A stretch of 64,000 nucleotides of DNA, taken from assembly GCA_008360955.1 (NCBI GenBank), contig LUCM01009862.1:310001-374000 (forward strand). The letters run 5' to 3'. A model generated the notes under the pieces. That model was not told the DNA's origin. It searched no databases and was given only the letters and a program-made list of their open reading frames with translations. The DNA comes from Fasciolopsis buskii. Its lineage: Eukaryota; Platyhelminthes; Trematoda; Plagiorchiida; Fasciolidae. The position numbers and the translations under genes are program-made. This document shows, piece by piece, positions 39,148 to 52,641 of the stretch; position 1 is the stretch's first letter; each line of letters starts with the position of its first letter.

Positions 39148-39645
39148 TTGAAATCATCCGCGGCATTTTTTCAAATTATGGCATTTGACATGTTTGCTGA
39201 TTCCATTGTACCGAATAGATCGGTACTGATGCATGTTACACATGAAATTAAACTTCATTTTCTAAGGCGACAGCAGATTTTCTGGGTAATTCATCCAAGT
39301 GCTGAAAAACGCTGGATTTCCCGGAACCAAGTATCGGCGGATGTTGACTGTAGGACAGAAGACCATCAATCTCATACTCCTACCTGTTCGGCAGTTACGA
39401 TGGTAAAAATTTCATATTTTTTAAGAGATGGAAACTGTTTTTCATTGATTACGAAGCAGAACAAAAAATTTGAACAGTTGTCGAAGCAGTTATTCACTGA
39501 GCCGTGGATCGCCGGCTTCATTCGAGTTCGCGAGAATCAAAAAAACAAATTGAAAATGGATGTAATTCTTCTGTTTTCTGTAATACCTGCCTCATCAAGC
39601 AATCCGAGAACCATGCAATTACAAATCATGACAGTCACTTGTTAG
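39148..39645 (+). other. Unrecognised 165-codon ORF
   Basis: Second longest non-repetitive frame. Composition is mixed and soluble-looking, with segments such as KLHFLRRQQIFWVIHPSAEK and QNKKFEQLSKQLFTEPW; no motif recognised. A 61-codon frame ends just before it (38966-39151, overlapping by 4 bp), and a 75-codon frame (39504-39731) overlaps its end. One or two ORFs this long are expected by chance in 64 kb, so I do not call it a gene. Confidence 0.15.
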
Positions 39646-42600
39646 TGATCAGTTCCAGCGGGAATCGCCATGTGACATACACAGTTCGCTCAACAATTGT
39701 CGATAAACTTGGAAGTCTTATTCTACCCTGAGTTCAAACTGCCACAACCTCACAGTGAATAGTTGTGTCCTATTCACTCACTGCTCCCTAAAATGAGCTC
39801 CTAAATATTTTTCTTTGCTGTATTTTATTGTGATGGACATACTAGACCGAACAAGCCGGTACCACCATAGTGGAGAACCGATCCCGTCTTCCCAGGAACA
39901 CGTTCGCCGTTAGGCAAAACGGAATGCAATTCTGGTCATCTAATAAGTTCCCCTTAAAATTATTCAGTTAGACAGTAAATCTAGTTAGCCCAATCGAAAT
40001 TATATGCATTTACAGGACAGTTGCAGTGTCAGTAAAAATTAATCTAAAGTTACTCTCAACCTGATTTAGCTAAGCTGTAGAATGGTTGAGACGTGAGTCG
40101 CCGTTGACACGAGCCGAGGCGTCTTGGCACCTACGAGTCAAAGTTGGATGAATAATGCAAATCAAATGGGTGAATGTTGCAGCGAGAAATACGCTAGCCT
40201 ATCCACTCAGTGATGCTACTCCCGTCAGATGCGCGTTACAGCCCCAGACAGGAAATGTGAAACAGGTAAAATGCTGTACTGGTCTTAAGTCAATGCGTTG
40301 CTGCAGTTCAAGATAACTCAAAATGCCCTCAGTCTTTTCATGTGGAAAGCTATCAGTAAAGTTAACTCTCTTTCAGTCGTCAAGCAAATAACATTTACTT
40401 TACTTTCCCTCCATTTGTTAGTTTTCCGCGCCCTGTCATCTATCATCTTATGTCGCTATTTGTTTTTAAGGTAAACCAAGGATTCTTCATGGATCATCAC
40501 AACTTGCCTCGCCGTTAAATGTGAGGGAATCTCTGTGCAGCTGTTTCATATGACTCATCAGTAATCGCCGGCTGCGTTTATTCACCCGATCACCACCAGG
40601 GCCCGAACCCTGGGTGAGTAAATGTAAACTGCACATCTTGTCCCCTATGATCTCCTGGATTCCCGTGTGTTTACCCGGTCTCAATGAAAAGCGTCACGCA
40701 TCAAGTAAGGGGATGGCTCAGAGGGGAATACCTCATGACTGTGAAAATCCCAACGATAGAATCTCATCAAAAATTTTAATGCATAGTGAACTGGTGACAT
40801 CCACCTCCGATTGTCTGCTGGCAATCGCCCACTCCGTTTTCGAGGCGCACATATGTCCATATTGACTCCTACTCGTGACATTTCAGAAACATCTAAGTGA
40901 AACAACTTTGTGCTGCTCTCCAGATTTTCAACCGTAGGTGAAGCACTGAACTTTATTAATGCATATTTCCACAAAAAGAACTCACTTTTCACTAAAATTG
41001 AATATTATGTTGTCGGCTACTCAACGTAGATTGTTACGATCATAAGCAGCCCATGTGTCCTAATTCTTTTAGCATTGGTTTTAAAATCATTCTCAAAAAG
41101 AAACAAACGGCGTAAGGCTTTATGCAGTTCTCCACGAAATCCACCCAACGGGTGACCTATGAACAATTTTTGGTACCATGCATGACTGTATAAGTAACGA
41201 AGCACCTACGTCCTTATGTTTCTTTAATGGGAATGGGAGAATTTTTAGGACAGTTTTCAGTATGCTTCATTGTTCCCTGACAGACAGAATAATGTCATTG
41301 AAACAGCTAAGTTGATAATTATCCCGATAATCCACTTTGTTACCATACTTACTCGTGCCAGATTATCAGAACACAAGGAAGGACAGCACGCGAATTACTA
41401 ATGGAAATTGGCATATGTATCGGTAGAAGTATAGTATCGGCAAATTGTAAATCCATAAGTATACAACTACTCTTAGCAGTTTCTGGAGCCATCATGATAG
41501 TGACCCTGTAACTTTGGTTTGAATTTATTCTGTTTCCCTTTTGACAGGAATGGTTAGAAGTTTGATCTCGTTGTCCAGAGTGTGGATGGCCAATGGAAAT
41601 CACACTATGGAAAATCACACATTTTGAGTAATATCAAGATCCAAGCTACATTATGTCGGTGAATAAATTAATCACAAGAATAAAACCAAACTCCTTGTGA
41701 ACCATATCACTTAGGATGAAGTCTTGAGTAAACCAAGTTGGAACGCAATACTTACCACCCCTGGAAAAATTCGTCGCTTTCTTGTCCTATTTATTTCTTG
41801 CAGTTCATGAAATAGATTGTTTGACACCCTCTGCCTATCAGGACGATCCCCTGACAAGGATCTCAACAACTCATTAATGCCCATCTGAATAATTCAGACC
41901 AGCATGTGACAGGTATAAAGCTCCGTTGAAAAATTCATTTCTAAGAGTGCTTCTCTTGCAATCCGTCCACCGTCTAAAATGTCGTCATCAAAATAAGCGC
42001 CACCAAATTAAAGCCCCAGTTAGTTTCATTTATTTTTCAGTAACAACATATGTCAAGCGTCGTTTAAAGAACACCCTTAAACGAGCTGACACTTGAAGGC
42101 TTTTCTGCCTCTCGTCTAGGCCAAGGACCGTATAATCTGTCTTGAGAAAGCTTAGCCATAGTAGCCGAAACATTAGCTTAATATAACTTCCATTAAAAAT
42201 GATGTTTGCAATAGGCATGAATTTGCCTACAAAGTATCGCAGAATTCAACAGTAGTTTTCATTCATTCTGCATTTTATTTGGACAAAACTACTCTCATCA
42301 AACTTCTTTCGTGTTCACGTGAGCGTATCTTGGCAATTCAGGTAATTCAAGATGGACTAAAACATTCTATCTACATCCACTTGCAGTAGAACAGGCTAAA
42401 GATGTGATATTTACGAATTCATCGATGTGCACTAGAGATATTATCGGCTTTGAACTGCTAGAAAAGGAAATTTCGAATGCATCGTAATCGCAGAGTATCG
42501 TACATTTATGAGATTTCCGGATCCCGCTGTAGTGAGATATTTTTTGTTCCATGCTTTGTCGAAAAATTCTGTGCTGCCACAATGTCCCAAAGCTTGTTTT

Positions 42601-43913
42601 AAATTCACGGACACGGAAGATGGTTAACCTTGGCAATTTTCCTTCTAACCTTTTTCCACTTTGGCTCCTATAACTTGCGATCAGTGTGACATAAAAAACT
42701 ACGAATCAGAAATATCTTAGAATCAGCGGACAACAAAAGCACTTCAAAATTTCTGATGATAATTCGATCAATCCTAGCAAAAACTAATTACTCGTAAGAA
42801 GAATTAAGTGTGACTCACTCACGTAAGCGTGGGTCAACAGAAAATACAGAGGAAAAGAACTTCCAAAAATTGCATTTTCGCTAACGCTTTATCAGAGAAA
42901 TATATAGTTACATGGAAAGTAAAGTAAAGTGCATTCGGCGAACCATAATATTTTAGTAGTGTCGCTTTCGCGAATCCCTGCTAAGTTCATTCCCAAATAC
43001 ACACTCCAGAATGATATCTCCTTCAACTTTTCCTGAGCTTCTGCCTCCTCTTCGTTGATTATCCACATATAATTAGTTTCTATGAGGTGCAAATCTTTTC
43101 ATGTCCTTGTTTGCGTGTTCTGACCGTAATCTGTAATTAAAATCAAAAATATGAGCCCTTTTCCTCTGACAATCCAACCTTTGATGGATGGTTTTGTTTG
43201 TTGCATGATGGCCATGACGCAATGAACTTTCGAAGTTGACTAACTGAATAGATTTCTCCCATAAGAGCCCAGTCCAACACATGTCATCCTCCAATCCCTG
43301 AAAACAGTCCGGTAAAGTTTGATTTAAAATCACACCTAACGTTTTCATTTCTCCACTTTTCACGCATTTGCCACTACTCATTTTTGAAGCAAATGAAAAA
43401 TTTCAACATATTATTATTATTAATTCAGGTAGAAATAGTTGCTAATTTCTCCGTAGAACGAGGTACATTGCGAAAACCTGTGGATGCACAATTTCGCTAT
43501 GAATTATGAACTCGGGGAAAATTTCTCAATCCTTCTCACGTTACTGGGTTCACCATAAGTACGCCATAAGTGTTTGGTTATTTTCTGTATTCCGAGAACA
43601 GGACTGATGCTGTGGTTGGTCATCTCTGCCTCCACCAAAGATCATATTCTTGCTGTTCTAGTGTTTACAAAACGAATTTGAGTGAAAGGCATCAAACATA
43701 ATTCCAATATTTATGCCATCTTATAAAGGAGTTTATCACGCGTTATCAGCCCTCAGCTCATCGAACTCCAGGCGCTCAGGCAATACTCCCTTACACACCA
43801 GAGAAGACCCATTGCTTGCATGTTTTATTTCGACTGGTGATACAAAAATAACTTATTATTTCAACCCCTATAAGCAAATCTGATCTTTTGGGCTAACTAT
43901 AATGACTTCGCGG
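39646..43913. other. Anonymous DNA, no gene recognised
   Basis: A palindromic CCAGGGCCCGAACCCTGG lies near 40598-40615. The 103-codon minus frame at 40681-40992 and the 102-codon minus frame at 43073-43381 are unrecognised. The 40.1-40.3 kb stretch is a little more GC-rich than its surroundings and may be an old repeat. Confidence 0.5.
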
Positions 43914-44100
43914 TGGCGGGCGGTGGCTAAACGGATAAGGTCGTGGGGTTTCGGCGTGAAGGTCGCGGGCTCGAGTCTTCCCGCCGCTGATTAACTTCCC
44001 CACTTGGTAGCCCTCCGTTGGCCGCGGCCCCCTTCCTGAAAGATGATGCACCCTATTGCTTCGTAGCTTGAACTCATCATTAAAAATAAGTCTCGTTAGA
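43914..44100 (+). mobile_element. tRNA-derived SINE, copy 1
   Basis: The first about 73 bp look like a tRNA. A pol III A box is TGGCTAAACGGATAAGG (43924-43940), and a B-box-like GGTCGCGGGCTCGAGTC lies about 37 bp downstream. An outer pairing of TGGCGGG (43914-43920) with CCCGCCG (43980-43986) can close the head, although this register places the A box three bases late, so the acceptor is not a true tRNA fit. A non-tRNA body follows (about 43987-44060, with GCCCTCCGTTGGCC and CTGAAAGATGATG). It ends AT-rich around ATTAAAAATAAG. A second diverged copy exists at 63150-63280, which proves it is repeated. Target-site duplications are not obvious. RNA polymerase III would transcribe it, and LINE machinery would be needed to move it. 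Confidence 0.75.
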
Positions 44101-47100
44101 AATTATTGTCATTTTATATCCATTGCCTCCCAATTAAAATACGTATCCTGGTTAAGTAAATGTAACCCAAACAGTCCGACAACTGAGTGATCCGGTCCGG
44201 AGTTCCCCCTTTCACTCTGCATGCACTGTAAGAAAATAGCACATATGGTCATTGGTATTTACGCGGATCACCCAGCAATCAGTCCCTATGATAATACTAC
44301 TTTCAGTGGTAAAACAAACACAGGAGCTCTGTGTCATGTAATCTCGATGTAGAAAAAATGATCAAGAACAACTCCAGGTTCTAACCACAGTTTGGTGAAC
44401 ACTGGATTGGCATAGCTGGCAACCCTTAATAGCTTAGAAAATGGCACCGTACAGGAACAGGCGACGCTTCATGAAAAGCTATTTCATCGATATGATCTAC
44501 GGTTGAAATAACCCATTCCTTAATTGACTTAATAAGATTAACTAATCCAATCGATACTTTACTTCCGGTCATTGATGGTCTTATTGTGATAAATATAAGA
44601 AATGAGTCAGTCAATTTATCTATTTCATCTTACCCTTTTGCCTGAATTAACGCGTACGTTCTTTCAGATCGACTAATTTTTCACCCTTTTTATGACAAAT
44701 TGTAAGCGAGCAAACGTGTTATTAAAGTTAAGTCATTTTTTATTCGCAGTGCTACGGTAACCGTAAAAGATGCTGGTACAGTATTAGAAATAACCGTCTG
44801 GAGTGCACCCGTAGTTAATTTGTCACCGTCTTTCTTCTCCAATAAGTGGTTTCAAAAAGATAAATCCGATTTAGTGAACGCACACCAGATGAGATTCACA
44901 AGTAGTGTATAGATTTGGAATTATTTTCTCAGTCACTTTATTTTCCTGCTCGCCTCAACGTTACATAGTTTACGGCTACTTTTTCGCTAGAAAAATCTAT
45001 TTTGTTCGGCTTTTTTCGGAAGGTTACGGGTGGCTTCTAAAATACTGTTATGAAATGGTTACCATAATAATAAAGGTCCCAGTTTTTTCATGCTTGTACT
45101 TCTCGTGATAAGAGGTGTGTCAACTAAAATCTCCAAATGTGACATCATTTTTCCTTGTATCTAGCACTACGACTCAGTCACAAAGACTGACAAACGCAGC
45201 TCTCGAATCCGCTCTGCTAGTAGTTGATTCTAAGGAGCAGTTTGAATGGAAATGAGGTTCGTGAACCAAAAGAAATGGATTTGCAATCGGCACATCTAAA
45301 TGTCTTCGCGTTAGGTTGTTTGCTTACTAGCTGCTCAAGTTGGACAGCCAAACGAGATAAAAAACTGCTAAGTAAGCAAAAGTTTTATTGTCATGGAAGG
45401 TACCAAGAGTGATCATAGATGCCGAATCATGCCAATAAATTTTTCTAACTACACGGACCGATTCCCTGTGCTTGAGGCTCAAGATATATTGCACGAGATT
45501 TACACAGTAAGCTACCGAATTTGGCTCTCTTGTGGTGGAAAATTTTGTAATCGTACAGTCATTCACGGACATATGAACAGGGTAGCATATATTTCATTTT
45601 TTCCAAATTCCAAACAAAGGCAAAGTTGGTCTCACCATCTGTAAATATCTGACCGTGGTTTCTTGTATCCTTATTAAAAATGCTAGAAGAACCAACCTCG
45701 GAATGGCGCTGGAAGTTAAAACTCTATATAACAAAACGGTATTTTTGAGTTATTTCAATCGTTCTATTTTTGCATGTACGTGGAGGCGAACCCATGTGAA
45801 GTACGGTGGCAAAAATGCGGTTTCAGTCCCGGGTCCATGGATTCATTCTTGCTTTCTCGACCAAGGCAGGTAGTTAAGTTTTAAAATTAGTGAGGTGGGA
45901 CACCACAATAGGACGACCATGTCAAATCAAGTTACCATTTGCCGTTTACATCAAGGTAGTTGAAGCCCCAAGTTTTGTACCATACCTATAGGTAAAGAAC
46001 CGTAACAGTGGCATTCTGAAAATGGATTTGAGATAAAATGTTTATGATCAACCAGGCAAACAGTTCCAACTTTCCTCAGGCAGCCTTAGAGAGTCAATAA
46101 GCCGTCGAATAAGACATGATTAAGTAGAGTTCCGGTAAGTAGAGATTCGAGTGACTAAGAAGTGGAACTCCCACTGTGCAGAACGTGTAGATAAGGATTT
46201 TGTAGGTACATTGTGAAGATGTTGCGAGTTTGGCAGAGTTTCAGAAATGAAATCTTCGCTTGCATCTACTTACCCGTCCATGAAGCGTTTGCAAGTGCAC
46301 AACCGGATATGCCACTGTATTTTGAAATGTTTCGTTTATATAACCGATGTGCAGTCGCAGTTGACTGAAGGCACTTTTATTTGTTTTAGGGAATAAAACA
46401 GACTTCCAACTTCTCAAAATATTGCTTGAATGTGCATATTTCACGACAGATACGGTGGTGATTGCAAATGTTCGTTGCTTTCAGAAAGGAGAATAAAAAG
46501 AAAAGTAAGGGCTGTGTCATAAGCAACTGAGGAAGGCATTTAGATGTATTCAAGGCAAATAATTCCCATCAGGAAGCTTCACGCCTCTCTTAGCCTTCAA
46601 CTGTTAGTTCTACTACTCTTCATTTCGGATTTAATTAATGTGCATTGAATTAAGAGTTGCATCGGGCAGTTTGCTTTTTTACATTATAAAATATAGATCG
46701 GAATTACACCTCATTTTCCAGCAGTTGCAGAATATAGCTATCAAAGAAAAACCAGGGGCTTTGGTCATCATAACAGAACACTCATTACTGGACTTCGCAT
46801 ACAGCTTGGCATGCATTAGGACACACCACGTCCATCTGCTCCATTTCCAGCTTTGTGACATGAACTCATAGAACTGTCTGCACTGATCTTTTGAAAGATG
46901 ATCCCACGCGGAATCTTATTTTACCGTTCGCTGGAAGCTGTCCATAAATAGACGGAATACGCAAATTTGTTTTATCTTCTTCGTCACTTGGAAAATTAAC
47001 GAGAGCACAGCACTTAAGCTTGAATAGGTGATGGGTTTATTTAGGGATCACACGGTTTTTCCCCCGAAGTCTTTGTCGGTTAGACAAGGCTAGACTCCAT

Positions 47101-47678
47101 AAAAAGGGTATAAAGACCCGAATTATAACTTCTGGTTTTCAGTAGTATGTTTCGCATGTGGATGGAAGGACGAAATTTCACCAGAATCGTACGACCGATT
47201 TTGAGTTTACAGCAGCTCATCAGTTATGCTTACTTGGTACTCTTCTGTTCCTCCTTCCGCCTACAAAGCACATTACTGAAAAGGAGAACAAAACATTTCT
47301 AAGGTGAAATTTGTGAACCCTAGAAATAAAGAACACAAGGACCGATTAACCACCATGTACATTATTTGTTGGTGAGCCTCACACGGAAATTTGTATTTCA
47401 CTCCTTTTGTGTCAAAACACTGAGTGACGACTCTACTAGCAAACTGTGATTATAATTTTGAGTGCTCCATATTTGATTTCAATCGCGTTCGCTTGATAAA
47501 CACATAAATGTCTCTATCGGCAGATATATATCAACCACGGTCTCACGAATTAGAAAGTACAGGTATACTAACCATATTGTCAATTTCTGGACAATATGTT
47601 AAGTCTAAAAGTCCTGCTTGTAAAAATTCTCTTCAGTTTAACTCTATCAAATAAAGCTTTCCCACCCATCTCAACACG
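44101..47678. other. Anonymous DNA, no gene recognised
   Basis: Overlapping frames of 62-83 codons on both strands at 45224-45873; no known motif. A B-box-like GGTTTCAGTCCCGGGTCC at 45820-45837 has no A box. Confidence 0.5.
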
Positions 47679-47682
47679 TATA

Positions 47683-47714
<32 letters not shown>
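47679..47714. repeat. (TA)n microsatellite
   Basis: TATATATGTATATATA run of about 36 bp with one G. It encodes the Ile-Tyr run in the unrelated minus-strand frame at 47580-47789. Confidence 0.95.
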
Positions 47715-50700
47715 AATGAACGCCCAAATCAGGGGGATAAAGTGAAAATGTCCGATTATAAGGATTTGCATCCTGGGTGACACGAGCATGCCACCACTGT
47801 TCAGTTTTCCAGGTCTTGGTGAGACACGGCTAAAATGAACCGCCAGAAGTCATCGCTGTCTCTGTGGCTCTCAAAAAGTTCCTAGTTTCGCATCTTATTA
47901 AAATTAAGCCAAACTAAATAATGCAGGGGTTACAATGAAGTTTGCATCAGCAGACATCAAAAATATGAACGCCTTCAGGTTTGCGCAATGTTCCATTTCC
48001 TCTCAGAACAAAGAATGTAGAAAGCCAGTCAGAACGCGATATGCGCTATGCTACGTATCCGCATATATTTGCTTTTGAAGGTTAATTGATGATTTACAGC
48101 TCACTTTCGTTTTTTTATTTAGTCTCATTCTTGGTTTATTTTTGTGATTTTCGCACGTTTGGTTTCTATTTTTTGTGGAACCGCATCTAGCAGTAGCCAC
48201 TGTTGAGGCACTGTTGATGATCACTAAAAAGCCAGAGTAAATAATCACACGTTGCTTCTGCGGTTCTTAGTGGCAATTTGAGTGTTCATACCAAACGACA
48301 CTTCACCTCAAAATGTAAGCTGTCTTAGTGAGCGATGACATTAGCACCACGATAGCTCAGAACGTCTGAATTCAACCGGAATATTTTATCTATATGGGTT
48401 GAATAGAAAATTGTTATGAGCATATATGGTGATTAAGAAAACATACGTGATTGAAAGAGTGCATCGGCCCCAACTGTTTTGATTCATTTTTATCAAGGAC
48501 ACTAAGCCAACCTTGAACTTCGTACGTAGGCAAGAACCCCACCTCTACCTTACTGGCGTTATGTGTGCTCTGCAATTCGAGCTATGGGTCCCGGCTGTGA
48601 CGGCATCGGACACTTGGCGTGTTAGTGAAACAGTCGTCAAATACAGAAATCCATATTTCACAACTACAGATCATCAGGTATAGACTGAGAAGGATGAACT
48701 GTTGTATGCTGGATCTACAAACCCAACGCCTTATCTCGAATAAAAACACTAAAATCGACGCGTTGAATTATCCCGCCCTGCCATTTTAGCAAAAATGTTG
48801 GCTTCTAGCAGCGTAAGCTCATTTGTGCTTGAATTTTGTTGGCTCTGTTGCAATGATTCCCACATATCTGCACTAACTTCATGCTTTTCCTAAAAACCTG
48901 AGCTCCAGTATTCCACCTTTATTTTATTGGTTTTCACCCATATCAGCATTTTAATGATGATATAATTGAAGAATACCTGAGAGGACAAAACGGTTACAAG
49001 GTTCTTCCAAGCTGTTGAAGTTTTGATCGGCAGACGCAGCCGAGCAGCGCATATTTTGTGACTCGATTTATCTTACTAACACAGTATAAGTAAACACAAT
49101 TTGTAGTTGAAATCGGCAAAAAAGAAGTTGGAAGCGAACTTCCCATGTGGATGTAACGTGCGCAGTCACATGCAGTCACATGTTCAGAAAACTGTTGAGC
49201 TGAAACCACAACTACGACCGAGAATGTTTTAGTGAAATAGGGTTACCAAATTCTCCTGACGCCAGCATGATTTTGCACTGCTGAGAACAAACTCAAGTTT
49301 CTGCATTTGGGAGGTGCGTATATTCATAAAAACGGTTGAAATGGGACAGGTGTACAGTCGTGTATTATTTTGCGACATTTAGTCAGCGAAGAAATGATTA
49401 TACTAAGCCAACTCAATGGCATGGAAAACTGTCCGCTATTTAGAATAACATTCAAACTAAATTAATTCCGAAATTTGCAATATATATATATATATATAAC
49501 TCGAAACGGGTTAACAAGGACGTTTACCCATCCAAAAGGGAAGCCTGGATTTCTGTCTTGTCTTGTCTGCTTAATGCAGAAAAATTCAAAGCGCTAAAAA
49601 TTATTAAATTCTGATCCTAGACCGGTATGAACTCTCTTGATTTCTTTAAGTTGTTGCCGAGATAAAAACTCGCATTCGGATTAGCCTCATTAAGAAAGAA
49701 CCAGCATCCGCCGAACTGGAAATATCAGGCTGTAATTGAGCGAACTGCTATACAATTCAATTATGAAGACTTTAAGGCCGATTAAACCACCGTCTTGAAA
49801 ACCGCCTTACCGGTTGACGTGAACAGTGATTGGTTCGATTTGAGTGGTCTGACCATTTATAACTCAATAAGCCTCTCCTTTGAAAAGTGGCGGTTATATT
49901 AATTACTGTGCTCCCATAAGTCCGATTCCCGTGGTCAGTTTATATCCGAGTTACCGGACATCCAGCTCTTCATGTCTTCCCCGATTAAATTGTTTGAGTG
50001 CTTCGCCACTCTTTCAAGACTGCTCCAATTTTGTGGATACGCTAATGCATCCATGAGCAAATGATCACGGGCACGTTTCACTGAGTTGTACAGCATATCT
50101 CTATATCTGAGATGATTAGCCTCTCCTGTCCCTATGAATCATCTGACTTTGAGCTTATGCGTAATCAAAACCTTAAATCTCATTTCAGCCCAGCACCAAA
50201 GCACGTATGATACTTCCTTTTCTGTCAATGTCTACTTATAATGCCTATATCAGACCTTTCCGACAACCTCGTAGTCAATTTAGTTCCTACTGTTCAATCA
50301 GCCGATATGCTAGCGAACCAGTGGACCAATATTTCCTCTGTCGGTTGCCTGGGGACTTGGCCCGCCAGCAACCAGCCAGTTGACCGGCGGATCAGACGAC
50401 AATAATACAAGGTGTGCCCATCGGGCATTTGATTCGAAATTGGGGTCTGAGCATGATCATCTCAGTTTGCTTCCGAATAGATCACGAATGGTTACTGGGT
50501 GAACAGTGTCACTAAAGGGTCAAATAGACAGAGGGTAACGTACCACTACACGCTTGTTCGAAAGATTTCGATTGAGGCTGCTTCATGGGCTGGTCGCTGG
50601 TGAAATGAACCAGTTGGATAGAGTTAATTGCCTAGGCAGGATCATTTGAAATGGTTCACTTGCAATTCATGCATTTGCAAATCTATATTTCCCATGGCCC

Positions 50701-52553
50701 ACTAAACTTCCCGGCCATACAGAAACCAGTTGGTTGATTTACCGCCGTCAATATGCATACAGCATTACAGTCGTTTGTAGTAATTGACGGATCTTGTTTT
50801 CAGTTTTCGATGTAGTTTTGATGCTTGCGTTTGTGAAACTAATCTGATCTGTTTGCAATCACTGGCAGACTTTTCCAAAGTCTGAATGTGTTCCAGTCTT
50901 TGCACTATTAAACTCACCATTTCGTTTTATTTTACCAAATACTTTGTGTAACTCGTTTGATATTTATTCATATGTAATGCATTATGGTAAATAAGGTCAA
51001 TATAGTATTCATGAGATTGGTCTTTTATTCAAAAATTAGTGTTTTCCAGTCGATGGTAATCAAAAAATTATTAGAATTGAACTTAAACACAAATAAGCCC
51101 ATATCCATATCCGGTCCCTGTAAATTATTTCAGCTTTCAACAGTATGCAAAGGTTTCCCCTCCACCCTCAACCTCCAAAAAAGGTGACGTTTTGCATTAT
51201 CGTCTGTTAGAATCCCGGAATAGGATTTCCACAAAAAATCTGTTATAAACTGCCTTGCTTAACTCATCGTGAGCAATCCCAAATTCTATTGCAACCTGTT
51301 TTTCGAAATTGTGCCTTTCCTGATTATTATCCTGATGACTAAGATGGAGCGAATTCATCCTTACTGCACTCGACGTGCTGGAACTTTTTGTCTATGTTAA
51401 TGTCCTGATTTTATCACGTCCACATTCACGTTTCCATGATCAATATTGCCAATAATCCATAATCAGCAACGTGGCTTGTGTCCATGGTCCACCAGGCAAA
51501 CCCGATAGATCACAGTGGCCTGCATTACAGCTCTTGCTCGAAAACCCTAAATTAGAGTAACGAAAAGGGAAGGCATCCCCGGTGATGTTTTGATCTAGCC
51601 TAGATTAGGGCTCGACAGCAGGCTGCATTTAACATTTCAGGCCAGATGCAGTCAGACAAAATCGACGTGAGACTTCGAGAGCATTATGATGTTCTACAGC
51701 AAAACATGCTTGACTGGAACACACTAGCACACACGCACACACGCATGTCGGGAGATAGCGGACCAAAAATATGCCCGAATTCCATGCTGCAGTGGCAAGG
51801 ACACAAGGTTCTCCACACACCCTGGACTTCGGCCACGATCAAAGCCTCCATCAAATCATTCTTAAGACACGTGAACGTTGGTTACAACGGCTTGATGTCT
51901 CACGCGCGTGCTCATGGCCAACGCATTTGGTTAGGCAGCTGACCGCTGGGCTTAGAAATAAATTTCGGCAGACCGGAAAACCTGGCAAACCAATCAGTTT
52001 CGTACAGCGCTGATGACGATGACGCGCGCTGAGCTGCGGGATAAATCCCCCTGATTTAAGCATCTTCGTCAGTCCCGGAAAGCGGATGCTAGAGGGCTTG
52101 ATTATTTATTTGTTGGTTTTGATGACTGACCAGAGAAAAGACACACGATCGATACCCAAGAGCTCACTCGGATAACAATGCTTTTAGAGTTCTGTATACG
52201 CACTATATGAATTTATATACCAGTGGGAGTTTCAATGATAACTGTAAATGTACGTCGTGTTCCATAACTTAATATCGAGTCGCTAACATTTTCCTTGATC
52301 GACTCGAGCACATGGTAGCGAATAAAAATACATCTGCAAATAGATACAATTAGGATGTATCACAAAGCCCTCGGATTTGATGTAAATGAATTGGCGCTGA
52401 TCAAAACAGGATTCTAGTTCTTATTTGACACCATGTATAACCGGTCTGCAGTTAACCGAGAAATCAATTTCAGCAAATACCTGGTTGCTATTGCTGAAGA
52501 GGCGGTCGTCCAATTATTGAAAATGAACGTCAATTCATTCGTGGAATATATAT
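47715..52553. other. Anonymous DNA, no gene recognised
   Basis: From 49.2 to 50.98 kb no frame reaches 60 codons. At 51646-52013 two plus frames of 98 and 80 codons overlap in different registers in a slightly GC-rich tract with a CACACACGCA run, which looks like old repeat rather than a gene. Confidence 0.5.
49480..49498. repeat. (TA)n microsatellite
   Basis: Pure TA dinucleotide run of about 19 bp with unrelated flanks; no flanking inverted repeat, unlike the TA run at 52.6 kb. Confidence 0.9.
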
Positions 52554-52572
52554 ATTACTCTTTAACTGTATC

Positions 52573-52622
<50 letters not shown>

Positions 52623-52641
52623 GATACAGTTAAACAGTAAT
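52554..52641. repeat. 88-bp palindrome with (TA)22 centre
   Basis: The left arm ATTACTCTTTAACTGTATCC (from 52554, to 52575) and the right arm GGATACAGTTAAACAGTAAT (52622-52641, arm starting 52620) are reverse complements apart from one C/G mismatch, plus one more at the inner edge. The 44 bp between them are pure TA, which is itself self-complementary. The whole 88 bp could therefore extrude as a long hairpin or cruciform. It resembles a microsatellite that grew in the centre of a small inverted-repeat element. The 66-codon frame at 52433-52633 reads into it and is not credible as a gene. Confidence 0.92.

Noticed and set aside
40595..40620. CCAGGGCCCGAACCCTGG palindrome as tRNA T arm
   Set aside because: It resembles a T arm with GTTCGGG on the minus strand, but no A box or acceptor stem was found.
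45815..45840. Possible B box GGTTTCAGTCCCGGGTCC
   Set aside because: No upstream A box and no paired arms; treated as chance.
52433..52633. 66-codon frame ending in an Ile-Tyr run
   Set aside because: The end is the TA repeat of the palindrome and the start has no recognisable motif.
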